A stretch of 64,000 nucleotides of DNA from Oligoflexia bacterium. Lineage in GTDB: Bacteria; Bdellovibrionota; Bdellovibrionia; Bdellovibrionales; Bdellovibrionaceae. Each line of letters begins with the position of its first letter. The first letter of the stretch is position 1. The stretch spans positions 62,001 through 126,000 of the forward strand of contig BOLD01000003.1 in the NCBI GenBank assembly GCA_016861345.1, in the 5' to 3' direction. A program made the translations under genes and the position numbers. Positions 33,741 through 43,715 of this stretch are shown in pieces. The notes under the pieces are model-generated. The model ran no database searches, was not told where the DNA came from, and saw only the letters and a program-made list of their open reading frames with translations.

Positions 33741-34919
33741 GTGATAATGTGTACTAAAATGAGACAACTGGGATTTGCATTTTTGACTTCGGCTTTGGTG
33801 ATCTTTTCTTTTCAAATAGTGTCAGCACAAACTCCTGATGCTTATCACGTGAGCCCACAGTTGATTCAGTCTATTCGCATGTCGCCTCAGGTTTACACAC
33901 AATTTCGAGTTAATCGTCCGATTCATGTTATGCATGTTGATCGGGGTGTGCAAACACGACTTCAGAAGGGCAGTGTTTTGGAAATGGCGCTTTCGTCTGA
34001 TATATTTTTTGAAGCTTTGCTGAGTGCAAGACAGTCACAGATTGAGTCCGAGTCTTTAGCGCGAGCATATCAGATGTTTGTCGAGAATGATTCAAGAAAG
34101 TCTTCTGCGATGGTTATGTACTCAAGTGGAAATCGGCCAACGGTTCCAAGTGGCGATCGCATCGAGTTTGATGTTGTTCGAGAGCTTAACGAGAAAAATA
34201 TTTCCTTATTGAGCCTTGAGCCTGATGAGCCAACAGAGGATCCGATGAATGTACTTTTAGCAAGGCAGGAATCGCTGGAAAAACAGAATGATAAGCTGAC
34301 GATAAAATCGGAGCAGATACAGTCAGTGAATAAAAGACAAGAAACCGAAGCAAAGCCATCTTGTGTTGATTGCAGTAGGGATTCTGGGCGAGTGAGCTAT
34401 TCAGTCCCAATCTCACAGAACATTAAGTCTGAGATGATTTCTCAATACAGTTTGAGTCAAGAGGTGCAAAAAATGCTTCGATCGGCGCGTTCAAATGCTC
34501 TGCCGGCCTCATCTAAGTACTGCTACCGATATGTTAAAAGGGCTTTATACAAAAGTGGTCTAGTTTCGTCGTCGGAGCCGTTAAGTGAATTGGCAGCTAA
34601 AAATGCAGGTAAGGATCTAGAGAAAAACGGATTTTCAAACCTTCTTCTTGATGCTGATTTAGCCCAAGATTTGCGTGATCCTCGCAATGCGCCGCCGGGG
34701 GCCATTCTGGTCTATGAGGGGGGGGCAAGGATGAAAAAGTGTGGTGGCGCTTGTGGTCATGTGGAAATCAAAGTTGGAGCAAAGGGAAAGGGCGGCTTTG
34801 TCAGCGATTATTATAGTGAAAGACCAGTGACGGAGTCCTCAACTGAAAGGTCCAATGATCGCCGATTGATTGGAGTTTATGTCAAGTTGATCTCTACTGG
34901 CCGCCTTGCAATGAAGTAG
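33741..34919 (+). CDS. Secreted CHAP/NlpC-like cysteine hydrolase candidate
   Basis: A 392-residue protein from GTG 33741 (or ATG 33747), with a signal peptide to about residue 30. The central region is charged and coiled-coil-like (LARQESLEKQNDKL...). The C-terminal domain has Cys261 at the head of a helix (KYCYRYVKRAL), a PPGAILVYEGG turn and His340 on a strand (GACGHVEIK), the order found in CHAP/NlpC-type peptidoglycan amidases. An extra cysteine pair is near KKCGGAC. A run of eight G at 34718-34725 lies inside the catalytic domain. Its target is probably peptidoglycan, by inference. Confidence 0.65.
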   Translation: MIMCTKMRQLGFAFLTSALVIFSFQIVSAQTPDAYHVSPQLIQSIRMSPQVYTQFRVNRPIHVMHVDRGVQTRLQKGSVLEMALSSDIFFEALLSARQSQIESESLARAYQMFVENDSRKSSAMVMYSSGNRPTVPSGDRIEFDVVRELNEKNISLLSLEPDEPTEDPMNVLLARQESLEKQNDKLTIKSEQIQSVNKRQETEAKPSCVDCSRDSGRVSYSVPISQNIKSEMISQYSLSQEVQKMLRSARSNALPASSKYCYRYVKRALYKSGLVSSSEPLSELAAKNAGKDLEKNGFSNLLLDADLAQDLRDPRNAPPGAILVYEGGARMKKCGGACGHVEIKVGAKGKGGFVSDYYSERPVTESSTERSNDRRLIGVYVKLISTGRLAMK

Positions 34920-35043
34920 AGTATTTACTTAGCCCAAAAACATGACGCATATCTTTCTTATTTGAGCCCTAAAGGGTGGTTGAAATAGCATCTGGTGTGA
35001 TACACGAGTTGAGTTTATTCAATCACTTGGAAGGAAGTCTCAT

Positions 35044-37302
35044 ATGGCTAAAATTGAAACAACGCCTGAAATGGTATCTGAAGTTTATAAAAAATCAAAA
35101 CAAAGACTTGAGGTTATTCGTCAACGTTTAGGTCGACCTCTGACTTTGGCAGAAAAAATTATCTACGGACACCTTGATGATCCAAAAAATCAAGAACTTG
35201 AAAGAGGAAAATCATTTTTGCTACTCAGACCAGACCGCGTAGCGATGCAAGACGCCACCGCGCAAATGGCGATCCTTCAGTTCATGCTTGCAGGCAAAGA
35301 TGAAGCCGCTGTACCTTCGACAGTTCATTGCGATCATTTGATCCAAGCATACAAGGGCAAGTCAGCAGACATGACTTCTGCAAATAAAACAAATGAAGAA
35401 GTTTATAACTTTTTAGCCACAGCTTCATCACGATACAATATTGGATTCTGGAAACCTGGTGCCGGTATCATTCACCAAGTTATTCTTGAGAACTACGCTT
35501 TCCCAGGCGGATTGATGATTGGAACAGATTCACACACTCCGAATGCCGGAGGTTTAGGAATGTGTGCTGTCGGAGTTGGAGGCTCTGATGCTTCTGACGT
35601 GATGGTTGGGCTTCCATGGGAAGTAAAAAATCCAAAGTTGATCGGTGTTCACTTAAAGGGAAAAATGAATGGATGGACTTCGGCAAAAGATGTCATTTTA
35701 AAACTTTGCGGAATGCTCACGGTAAAAGGTGGTACTGATAAAATTGTTGAATACTTTGGTGAAGGAACTCAGTCGATTTCTTGCACGGGTAAGGCAACAA
35801 TTACGAATATGGGCGCAGAACTTGGCGCGACTTGTTCTGTATTTCCATATGATGCTAAAATGGCAGCTTATTTGAAATCCACTGCTCGCAAGGGGTTGGC
35901 GGATATCGCTGACCAGAACAAAGATCTTCTCTGCGCTGATCCAGAAGTCGCGAAAGATCCAAAGAAGTATTATGACGAAGTCTATGAAATTGATTTGTCG
36001 ACTTTAGAGCCACACTTGGTTGGGCCACATACCCCAGACCTTGCACGTCCGATTTCAAAAATTGGAGCAGAGGCAAAGGAAAAGGGTTGGACGATTCAGC
36101 TTTCTTCAGCGCTGATTGGATCTTGTACGAACTCATCGTACGAGGATATCGGTCGGGCAGCCTTTGTGGCAAAGCAGGCTCTTGATAATGGTCACAAGAT
36201 GAAACAACCATTCTTGGTTTCTCCTGGTTCAAATCAGGTTCAAAACACTATTGAGCGCGATGGATACATGAAAACTTTAAATGATGTTGGTGCCACTGTT
36301 CTTGCTAATGCTTGCGGTCCTTGCATTGGTCAGTGGAAAAGAGATGATGTGAAGTCTGGAGAGAAGAACACAATCGTGACTTCTTTCAATCGAAACTTCC
36401 GCGGTCGTAACGATGCCAACAATGAAACTCTAGCGTTCATTGGTTCTCCAGAAATGGTCATGGCTCTTGGCTTGGCCGGACGTTTGGATTTTAACCCAAT
36501 GACGGATGAGCTTGAAACTCCAAAAGGAAAAATCAAACTCAAGGCTCCAGAGGCTGCCGAGCTTCCAGAAAAAGGATTTATGCCAGACACTGAGGGCTAT
36601 CAGGCGCCTGCAGGAAAGAATGTGAATGTGGCAGTGAATCCAAGTTCGGATCGTCTTCAGTTGTTGAATCCATTTAATAAATGGAACGGTCAGGATTATG
36701 TTGGACACTTGGTTCTCGCAAAAGCAAAAGGTAAATGCACGACAGATCATATCAGCCCAGGTGGAAAGTGGCTCAGTTACCGCGGACACCTTGATAACAT
36801 TTCAAACAATATGCTTCTCGGCGCAGACAATGCCTTCACTGGTGAAATTGGAAAAGGTAAAAACCAATTAACAGGTGAAAGAGGGATCGAGTTTGGTCAG
36901 ATTGCTCGCCAGTACCAAAAATCAGGTAAGGGTTGGGTTATTATTGGGGATGAAAACTACGGAGAAGGATCTTCTCGTGAGCACGCAGCGATGAGTCCAC
37001 GATTCTTAGGCTGCTCTGCTGTAATCACGAAGTCTTTTGCTCGTATCCATGAAACAAATTTAAAGAAGCAGGGAATTTTGGCTCTGACTTTTGCAGATCC
37101 AAAGGATTATGACAAAATTCAAGAAGACGACAAAGTGTCATTGGTTGATCTTTCTCAGCTTGCTCCTGGCAAGAATGTTAAAATGGTGATTGAGCATTCT
37201 TCTGGTTCAAAAGAAGAAATTCAGTTGAAGCATTCTTATAATGCTGAGCAAATCAAGTGGTTCAAGGCGGGAAGTGCTTTGAACTTAATTCGAGGGATGT
37301 AA
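35044..37302 (+). CDS. acn: Aconitate hydratase (mitochondrial-type aconitase)
   Basis: A 752-residue enzyme with [21 protein letters not shown], the first cluster cysteine in [14 protein letters not shown] and the second and third in [10 protein letters not shown], which hold the 4Fe-4S cluster. C-terminal swivel-domain motifs are [15 protein letters not shown] and [14 protein letters not shown]. Overall sequence and length follow the mitochondrial type rather than bacterial AcnA or AcnB. It interconverts citrate and isocitrate in the TCA cycle. A GGAAGGAAG ribosome site precedes ATG 35044. It is a single-gene unit. Confidence 0.95.
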   Translation: MAKIETTPEMVSEVYKKSKQRLEVIRQRLGRPLTLAEKIIYGHLDDPKNQELERGKSFLLLRPDRVAMQDATAQMAILQFMLAGKDEAAVPSTVHCDHLIQAYKGKSADMTSANKTNEEVYNFLATASSRYNIGFWKPGAGIIHQVILENYAFPGGLMIGTDSHTPNAGGLGMCAVGVGGSDASDVMVGLPWEVKNPKLIGVHLKGKMNGWTSAKDVILKLCGMLTVKGGTDKIVEYFGEGTQSISCTGKATITNMGAELGATCSVFPYDAKMAAYLKSTARKGLADIADQNKDLLCADPEVAKDPKKYYDEVYEIDLSTLEPHLVGPHTPDLARPISKIGAEAKEKGWTIQLSSALIGSCTNSSYEDIGRAAFVAKQALDNGHKMKQPFLVSPGSNQVQNTIERDGYMKTLNDVGATVLANACGPCIGQWKRDDVKSGEKNTIVTSFNRNFRGRNDANNETLAFIGSPEMVMALGLAGRLDFNPMTDELETPKGKIKLKAPEAAELPEKGFMPDTEGYQAPAGKNVNVAVNPSSDRLQLLNPFNKWNGQDYVGHLVLAKAKGKCTTDHISPGGKWLSYRGHLDNISNNMLLGADNAFTGEIGKGKNQLTGERGIEFGQIARQYQKSGKGWVIIGDENYGEGSSREHAAMSPRFLGCSAVITKSFARIHETNLKKQGILALTFADPKDYDKIQEDDKVSLVDLSQLAPGKNVKMVIEHSSGSKEEIQLKHSYNAEQIKWFKAGSALNLIRGM

Positions 37303-37321
37303 AGTTGAGGGGCGAGATATT

Positions 37322-38308
37322 TTAATTCACTTTTTTAAGCCAATTCTCGATGACTTGAATTGTTTGCTGAATTAACTTATCTCGTCCAAGATCAATGTGC
37401 TCACCTTCGATTTTTACAAGTTCTTTCTTCTCTGGCAAAAGATCAAAGAGAGATTGGGTGCTTTCTGTTGGAAAGACCTGATCTTGGGTGCCTTGTATAA
37501 CTAAAAATCGCCCCGTCAGCTCCGGGGCATGAACGCTCGGGTCGTGGAGTGTGAGAATATTCTGTAAAAGTTGGCCAAAGAGACTTCTGATATTTTCATC
37601 GAGATACTTGCCCATTGAATATTCGATAATAGACTGGATTTGAGTTCCCGTGTAAGCAAAAATAGTGGATTGAACAGAGACTTGGATTTTCTCAGCGAGT
37701 TTTAAGCTGACAGGCAGGAAAAGCCCTCCAAGGCTAATTCCAAGAGCTGATAGTTGTCTTGACTCAACCCATTTTTGTTCGCTTAAAAATTTAAGTGAGA
37801 GAGCAATTTGGCCAGGCACAACTCGAATTGTTTTAAGCATCAATGAGGGGTCTTTTGCAATTTGACTAATATTCGAGGGATACTCATAGCCCACGACAAT
37901 CAAATCTTGTCTGGTGTGAAAAAGAAGAGCTGTCTTTGCACCGGTTTGAAATCCTGAAGTCACAAAGAGCAATGGATATTTTTTATTTGAATCTAAAAAG
38001 CCCTTCGGACCATTGACTGTGATTTTAAATGTCCCCACATTTTCGTGCTGGAATGCGATTGTGTGGAGCTCTCGCTGACGAGAGAGATTGGTACCTTCAG
38101 AGTCATCCGGAGATTGAGGAATCATGGTGACTTGTTGAAGGGGCTCAGAAAGGCTCAGGTTTTGGTAAATCAGGTTGAGATATTCCTGAGATTTGATTTT
38201 CTGTGGTGATGGAGGAAGTGTCTCGGCGTGACCAATATTCGTTAGTCCGCAGAATAAACCTACGACGACAATCATTGTCATGATAGATATTTTATTTTGC
38301 ATGAACAC
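37322..38308 (-). CDS. Secreted alpha/beta hydrolase
   Basis: A 328-residue protein with an N-terminal signal or anchor (about residues 8-28). The nucleophile elbow GISLGG (ALGISLGGLFLPVS) is followed by an Asp in GTQDQVFP and a His in EGEHIDLG, a complete Ser-Asp-His triad. The fold resembles dienelactone hydrolase or acyl-peptidase-like enzymes. The signal implies action in the periplasm. The substrate is unknown. It is divergent from the envelope operon starting at 38554. Confidence 0.75.
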   Translation of the reverse strand: MFMQNKISIMTMIVVVGLFCGLTNIGHAETLPPSPQKIKSQEYLNLIYQNLSLSEPLQQVTMIPQSPDDSEGTNLSRQRELHTIAFQHENVGTFKITVNGPKGFLDSNKKYPLLFVTSGFQTGAKTALLFHTRQDLIVVGYEYPSNISQIAKDPSLMLKTIRVVPGQIALSLKFLSEQKWVESRQLSALGISLGGLFLPVSLKLAEKIQVSVQSTIFAYTGTQIQSIIEYSMGKYLDENIRSLFGQLLQNILTLHDPSVHAPELTGRFLVIQGTQDQVFPTESTQSLFDLLPEKKELVKIEGEHIDLGRDKLIQQTIQVIENWLKKVN

Positions 38309-38553
38309 CTCTCACGTATTATCAGCAGTTGCCTCTGTGATCCGAAAGAAATATGAGGCATTTTATTGAAAATCTCAAGGTGCTGGGTCAGAAAAAGGCA
38401 GAAATAAATCGAGGTCATATTTTGAATTCTATACGGCGTATATTTGTTTATACCCAATCAGTGTGTCGAACTTTTTGACACTTCAAAAAGAAATACATTT
38501 CTCTGTTGGTGGACTTGAATTTTAGTCCATTCTCCCTATGATGCCCGTTGGTT
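38309..38553. promoter_or_regulatory. Divergent intergenic region with two dyads
   Basis: The region holds a small dyad around 38432-38444 (TATAC-GGC-GTATA) and a second at 38463-38481 (GTGTCGAA-CTT-TTTGACAC, one G-T). Both precede the lipoprotein operon. They could be operators or RNA hairpins. No riboswitch pattern is recognised. Confidence 0.35.
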
Positions 38554-39435
38554 ATGAATAAAGTGAAGTCAATAGCCTTATCTTTAATTTATTTTTCCTT
38601 GTCGGGAATTATGCTCTCTTGCTCAACCAAGAAAGAGGACTCTCTTGAGGAGCGTTTGACTCGTGTTCAGCAAGAGATCGAAGTGCAAAGATACGATCAG
38701 GCTACGTCTGAAATTAATTCAATCATTGAAGAGTATCCGGATTCGGATCGAGCAAAAACGATTAAGGCTTCGATTTATGTGCACAAAGCTGGAATTCGAT
38801 TAAAAGATTATTTTGAATTTGAAAAAGCACTTACGGACGAAAGGGTTGTTGTGACACCACTGATAAATGATGAGCAACTTGCACAGCTTCAGAAGCTCAT
38901 CAAGGATTCTGGTCCTGGTCTTGTTCAGATGGTTGAACAAATGAACTCTGTTCATAATGATTTTCAGGATTTCTCAAAACGAGTTGAGCGCTTGCCCAGT
39001 TTAATGCCTGAACGAGAGCAGGATTTTCAAACTGCTTTAGATGTTTTAGCTTCGCTCCAAAAGCCAAACACGGGACAATATCTTTACCGGTCTGTGATCA
39101 AGACTATTTATTTTAAACATCTGTGGGTGACTGGACAGCTGAATGTTTTTGATCATTCACGGTTTTGCTACGATTCGATAACATCTATCCGAATGAGAAT
39201 AAATAATGCCTATGCTTGGATGCGGTCAATTTTGGAAGACGGTCGACAGGGAATTCCCTCAAAGGCAAAAACGATTGAGAAAATTTTGACAGAATCAGAG
39301 TTGGCTATAAATGAGTTCAACAAAGCCTTTGGACAACTTGAAACAAACCAAAATCATTTCATTGCTCTCATTGATACTGCGGCGACAGCGGCTGGAGTGA
39401 ACGTAAATTCAGTGATGGGGGATTTATGCAAATAA
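38554..39435 (+). CDS. Predicted lipoprotein with helical repeat region
   Basis: A 293-residue protein from ATG 38554 (a TTG six bases upstream is less likely). The signal ends in a lipobox (GIMLSC, Cys near residue 23). The mature part starts with a coiled coil and a TPR-like helix pair (QQEIEVQRYDQATSEINSIIEEYPDSDRAKTIKA), then a long helical domain with a few cysteines. TPR lipoproteins often serve as assembly or docking factors for outer-membrane machines. The next gene starts ten bases before its stop. Confidence 0.68.
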   Translation: MNKVKSIALSLIYFSLSGIMLSCSTKKEDSLEERLTRVQQEIEVQRYDQATSEINSIIEEYPDSDRAKTIKASIYVHKAGIRLKDYFEFEKALTDERVVVTPLINDEQLAQLQKLIKDSGPGLVQMVEQMNSVHNDFQDFSKRVERLPSLMPEREQDFQTALDVLASLQKPNTGQYLYRSVIKTIYFKHLWVTGQLNVFDHSRFCYDSITSIRMRINNAYAWMRSILEDGRQGIPSKAKTIEKILTESELAINEFNKAFGQLETNQNHFIALIDTAATAAGVNVNSVMGDLCK

Positions 39436-40511
39436 AGCAAAATTTCCTGTTTTTTTATTCTATACTGATCGTTGGGGCCAATCTTTATGCCAACTCTGGA
39501 TCAAGCCGTTTTTCAGATTCATCGCAGGTGTTCTTTCAGACGGGAGCCCATTCATTTTTAACACACTCCATTTTAGGTTCAGCCTGTTCAGCCAGTGGAA
39601 TGATGTTGGCGGAATACCCTTGCCAACCCGCTGCGCTTGCTGATTTAGAAGACCATGTTTTTTCATCAAATCTTTATGCTGGTGAAGATTATGATGTCCT
39701 TTACAAGAACAGAGATCTTCTTAAGGGGAATAATAAAAAGCAACTTGCGCTCAGTTTAATGTCAGAACCAGAGCCCGTCAGGCTTGAGGGCTCAGTACAG
39801 CTTTGGGGTCGTTACCGAAATGCCGTTCTTCTTTATCAGCCCGTGCGATACACATACTTTTCACGAGTAACAAACTCGGCTTATCCAGATGTGACTGTTC
39901 ATGCGATGCAGGAGCAGTCATTATCTTTTGCCTGGGGGCAAAGGCTGGATCAGAGTTTCTCAGGTGGTATACAAATCCGCGGAGTGGATCGCACTTTTAT
40001 TCATGAAAGTTTTAATTTATTTGAAGCTCTTCCCAACATTGATGAATACCTCTTATCTCAAAGTCAGAAAGTTCTTTATTTCGAACCAGGTCTTGTTTAC
40101 GAATTTCAAGGACTTGATCCGGACACGTCTTGGCATCCGGCACTGACTGCAAAGATTGAAAACTTTGGTTTTGCAGATAAAAAATATGAACAAATTCCCT
40201 TAAAGCCTTATCTCGATACTGGAGTTCGCATTCAGCCTCCGATGCTCATGGGTGAATTTGAATTCTTAGTTAATTACCGCTGGATTCAAGATGTGGAAAC
40301 GGAGAGAAAGTTTCGCTTAGGAGCTCAATACCATTTTGGATTAGCGACCTTTATTGGTGGTTTTGATCCTGATCAGTGGTCAGTGGGTTTAAATTCAATT
40401 TTTCGCACGATCAGTGCAGGTTTAATGTATAAGCGATCAGTCCTTTCTGATTTTGACGGACAAAAATTGTATGATGATGCCACCTTCTTAGAATTGCGGG
40501 TCATGCTATGA
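39426..40511 (+). CDS. Predicted outer-membrane beta-barrel protein
   Basis: A 361-residue protein with a signal peptide (cleavage near YANS, residue 22) and alternating-hydrophobicity strands separated by turns throughout (RLEGSVQLWGRYRNAVLLYQ, HPALTAKIENFGF, KFRLGAQYHFGLATFIGG). The final strands resemble a barrel closure (FLELRVML). It has a two-cysteine N-terminal patch (SACSASG...EYPCQ). It overlaps both neighbours and probably acts with the upstream lipoprotein and downstream membrane protein. It resembles surface-porin or TraF-like barrels in layout only. Confidence 0.65.
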   Translation: MQIKQNFLFFYSILIVGANLYANSGSSRFSDSSQVFFQTGAHSFLTHSILGSACSASGMMLAEYPCQPAALADLEDHVFSSNLYAGEDYDVLYKNRDLLKGNNKKQLALSLMSEPEPVRLEGSVQLWGRYRNAVLLYQPVRYTYFSRVTNSAYPDVTVHAMQEQSLSFAWGQRLDQSFSGGIQIRGVDRTFIHESFNLFEALPNIDEYLLSQSQKVLYFEPGLVYEFQGLDPDTSWHPALTAKIENFGFADKKYEQIPLKPYLDTGVRIQPPMLMGEFEFLVNYRWIQDVETERKFRLGAQYHFGLATFIGGFDPDQWSVGLNSIFRTISAGLMYKRSVLSDFDGQKLYDDATFLELRVML

Positions 40512-41086
40512 AAATTATTATCGCACTTCTTTTGCCAATACTATTTATGCTTTCAACTCAGGCGAAAAGCTTAACCCAAGAATATAATCTTGAAAACGTT
40601 CAAACCTGGGAAGAATTCAGTCGAAAGGTCAAACTGAAGACAGACAAAGAGCAGGAAGAAGGCCGGGCTTATATGATTAGCGGAGGACTTCTTCTTGTGG
40701 GCAGTGTGGTGGGTTATCACAATGCCCATTCTTCTGTGGAAAAGTTAGCGTACTCTGTTGCTCAATCGCTCGGTATTGGGGGAATTGGTTACGGTTCTTA
40801 TCTTTATAATATCGGCGGCGAAGAGCGAGTGATCTATACGACTATTCTGCGGGCTGATTTGGGCTCGCATGAAAAAGACGCCCTGGTGAGAAGTTATACT
40901 CACCAATGGAAAGAGAATAAGCAGCGAGATAAAATGATTCGAATCGTGACCCACTCACTCGTCGGAATTTTAAACATTTACAATGGGGCTCGAGTGCCCT
41001 CGTCTGAAGAAGATTTGCGACAGGGACTCTACGCTCTGGGCGGGATCAATTTATTGGCGGCACTTTCGTTGACGATTACTTATTAA
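40508..41086 (+). CDS. Small envelope protein with membrane segments
   Basis: A 192-residue protein overlapping the barrel gene by four bases (ATGA). An N-terminal signal or anchor is followed by a short soluble part with TWEEFSRKVK and three Gly-rich hydrophobic segments (MISGGLLLVGSVVGYH, LGIGGIGYGSYLYNIGG, LYALGGINLLAALSLTI). No family is recognised. It is the third member of the operon and most likely an inner-membrane or barrel-associated component. Confidence 0.6.
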   Translation: MKIIIALLLPILFMLSTQAKSLTQEYNLENVQTWEEFSRKVKLKTDKEQEEGRAYMISGGLLLVGSVVGYHNAHSSVEKLAYSVAQSLGIGGIGYGSYLYNIGGEERVIYTTILRADLGSHEKDALVRSYTHQWKENKQRDKMIRIVTHSLVGILNIYNGARVPSSEEDLRQGLYALGGINLLAALSLTITY

Positions 41087-41117
41087 AAAACCTACCCGCT
41101 TACCCCTCTGGATGCGG

Positions 41118-41151
41118 CGCATTCCAATATCCCGCGGGGCGGGTTTTAGCG
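41118..41151 (-). terminator. Intrinsic terminator of the U32 gene (repeated module)
   Basis: On the minus strand, the TAA is followed at once by the CCCGC-CCC-GCGGG hairpin and ATATT. It matches 7341-7375 at all but two positions, including the flanking CGCATTCC, which suggests a mobile or amplified terminator module. Confidence 0.7.
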
Positions 41152-43692
41152 TTTGCGGGATTGGTATTCGGTCAGGCGGCTCAGACTGCCCTCTGATAGT
41201 CCATAGGATTCCATTTTGCCAAGTTTTTCAGAGGCCTCATTCACAGTCAGTGTTTGATTGATAAGACCGATGTAGGTTTGAATTTTTCCGATGAGTTCAT
41301 CATTGCGCTCACGAAGAGCTTCGTAGCGGGCAAAGCCCAGGCCCTGAGATTGCCACTCGGGTAGGTATTTTGCGGCAGATTGAGAGACGGCATTGTACAT
41401 GGTGTTGCGACACTCTTGATCGGGCTTGATTTGATGACGGTTACCGAATTGATCTTCAAGTTCGAGCTTGTGTTGCTCACAGGGCTTTCCGCAATCTTTC
41501 CAGCTTGAACCTTCACTTAAAGTCATTGCAAACACACAGTGCTCCATATGAAAGCTAGGCATGTATTGATGAACAGTGATTTCTAATTTCTCCGCAGGAG
41601 TAAATTGCAAAACATCATCAATTTGATTTTTATTCAGATCATAGCTAAGACACAGAGATTTTAATCCCTTCTTCAGAAGATAATCAGCCGTCAGGTGATT
41701 GGTCACATTCAGACTAAAATCGCCGATGAGATCTCCTGAGAACGGAGAAGTCTTAGTGAAGTACTGAAGGGCTCCTAAGTTTCTGACTAAAATCACATCG
41801 GGATTCATTTTTTGAATGGATTTCAGATTATTATACTCTTGGGGTTTTAAAATTCTGGTCGTTGCCACACCTGTGCGAAGCTCTGATTTTTTTAGCTCTT
41901 CAAGGCTTGAGAGATAATCTCGTCCAAATTCAAAATCCAAAATCACAGCGCCCAGATCTGCCTTGTTAATTTGCCCATCTCTAATGGCCTGTACCAAATC
42001 AAGAACTTGATCTTTCTCTCGAAGAAGAACATTCAGTTTGATTTTGCTCGAAGCTGGTCGGGGCCGAGGCTGAAGAAGAGTATCAATTTTTACTTGGTCA
42101 AATTGGGGACGAGCATGTTCAAATTCAGATCGAATGTTGGCTAAAGACTCGCTTAAGTGGCGACGAACTTCTTTGATTTCTTTTTGGCTAACGTAAATAG
42201 GATCTTGAGTCGCTCGTTTGAGCTCACACTTATGTAAGTCAAAAGCAGTCGCCGATAAGGCCCCTAGCTCTTCTTTGAGCTGTGAGTCAGTCGTTCCTTT
42301 TGTTTTAGCAAGCTCAATAGGAGAGGCCGTTTGAGCAGAGACAGAGTGAACTCCGTCCATCATCACAGCAGTGAGAGGTTTCCCGATTTCAATTTCAACT
42401 TTCAGAGTTACAGGAATTTTTTTAAATTGGTGTTTATCAGTGAAGGATCGCTGGAGATCTTTTTTCAATTCTTTATCGTGATTAAAATAAACCCGAGCGC
42501 CCACGGTGTCTCGATCTAATTTCAAGTCAGTCGAGAAGAACACTTCGATTTTCTTTTGGCTGATTTTATGAACTTGGTAGATAAACCCACCTTTTTCAAC
42601 CCAGTGGCTTCGTTTGCGGAAGACCCACACAAGTCCATCACCAGGATGCAGATGCAAATTATCAGTGCTTTCAATTACCAAAGAATCGTCATGGACTTCG
42701 ATCACTTTAGCGATTTCAACTCCGCGGTGAGCTGAATAGGTGCCTTCCACCAGATGTTGATGGTCCACACCCTTAAGCCATCCAGAGAAAAATCCTCTTG
42801 AATAGGTCAGGCCCATATGTTGTTTGGCGATTGAGAGCTCTTGTCCCGTCAGCGGACGTTTAACCAGGGCCCGGTCGATGGCATCGCGATATTCTTGGGT
42901 CGCTGAAGCCACATATTCAGGGGACTTCAGGCGGCCTTCAACTTTAAAACTTTGGACTCCGATATCAATCAACTCAGGGATCTGCTCAATCCCACAAAGA
43001 TCTTGAGGTGAAACCAGATAATCTCGTCCGTTCATTTGTTTTTTTTCACCGTCGACAAAGAGATTGTAAGCGAAGCGGCAGCTCTGAGCACACTGGCCTC
43101 GATTCGCGGATCTTCCACCGATGCTTTCAGATGTGAAGCATTGGCCTGAGTAAGAGACACACAAAGCGCCATGAACGAAGACCTCAAGATCCTTATCCGT
43201 TTTTTCTCGGATCAATCGGATTTCATCCAGCGAATTTTCTCGACCTAAAACAAATCGGCGGATGTTGAGATCCTCTAAAAGCGAAATGGCTTCGTGATTG
43301 GTGATTGTCATCTGAGTTGAGGCATGAATGATTTGATCAGGAGAAAGCTCACGAATGATTTGAGCAAGGCCCAGATCTTGAACGATCAGGGCATCGGGTT
43401 TTAAAGGTAATATTTCTTTTAAGACCTCGATGACTTGGGGAAGTTCATTTTCAAAAATCACAATATTAAAAGCTAAATGGGCCCTGACTCCGTACAGGTG
43501 GCAGGTTTGAATAATTTTTTTGAGCTCCTGCATCTCAAAATCATAACTTCGTCCACGGGCATTAAAGCCGGGGACTCCAAGATAAATGGCGTCAGCACCA
43601 TTGTGGATTGCAGCAAGTGCCATTTCGTAGGTACCAACGGGGAGCAGAAGTTCATGCTGTGATGAGTGCTGGGTTTTGACTTGTGGATGCAT
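41146..43692 (-). CDS. U32 peptidase-family protein (RlhA/TrhP-like RNA hydroxylation type)
   Basis: An 848-residue protein; the start at 43692 (LLPVGTYEMALAAIHNGADAIYLG follows) is favoured over 43803. The U32 signature with its cysteine cluster is present: VFVHGALCVSYSGQC...GGRSANRGQCAQSCR. The long C-terminal part has a second set of cysteines (MEHCVFAM...DCGKPCE...QECRNTMY). This long DUF3656-type layout resembles E. coli RlhA, which hydroxylates C2501 of 23S rRNA with prephenate, rather than the shorter TrhP. The cysteines probably bind an iron-sulfur cluster. Only 23 bases separate its start from the divergent Memo gene. Confidence 0.8.
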   Translation of the reverse strand: MHPQVKTQHSSQHELLLPVGTYEMALAAIHNGADAIYLGVPGFNARGRSYDFEMQELKKIIQTCHLYGVRAHLAFNIVIFENELPQVIEVLKEILPLKPDALIVQDLGLAQIIRELSPDQIIHASTQMTITNHEAISLLEDLNIRRFVLGRENSLDEIRLIREKTDKDLEVFVHGALCVSYSGQCFTSESIGGRSANRGQCAQSCRFAYNLFVDGEKKQMNGRDYLVSPQDLCGIEQIPELIDIGVQSFKVEGRLKSPEYVASATQEYRDAIDRALVKRPLTGQELSIAKQHMGLTYSRGFFSGWLKGVDHQHLVEGTYSAHRGVEIAKVIEVHDDSLVIESTDNLHLHPGDGLVWVFRKRSHWVEKGGFIYQVHKISQKKIEVFFSTDLKLDRDTVGARVYFNHDKELKKDLQRSFTDKHQFKKIPVTLKVEIEIGKPLTAVMMDGVHSVSAQTASPIELAKTKGTTDSQLKEELGALSATAFDLHKCELKRATQDPIYVSQKEIKEVRRHLSESLANIRSEFEHARPQFDQVKIDTLLQPRPRPASSKIKLNVLLREKDQVLDLVQAIRDGQINKADLGAVILDFEFGRDYLSSLEELKKSELRTGVATTRILKPQEYNNLKSIQKMNPDVILVRNLGALQYFTKTSPFSGDLIGDFSLNVTNHLTADYLLKKGLKSLCLSYDLNKNQIDDVLQFTPAEKLEITVHQYMPSFHMEHCVFAMTLSEGSSWKDCGKPCEQHKLELEDQFGNRHQIKPDQECRNTMYNAVSQSAAKYLPEWQSQGLGFARYEALRERNDELIGKIQTYIGLINQTLTVNEASEKLGKMESYGLSEGSLSRLTEYQSRKR

Positions 43693-43715
43693 AGGGCCGA
43701 AGCTATACTTAATCC

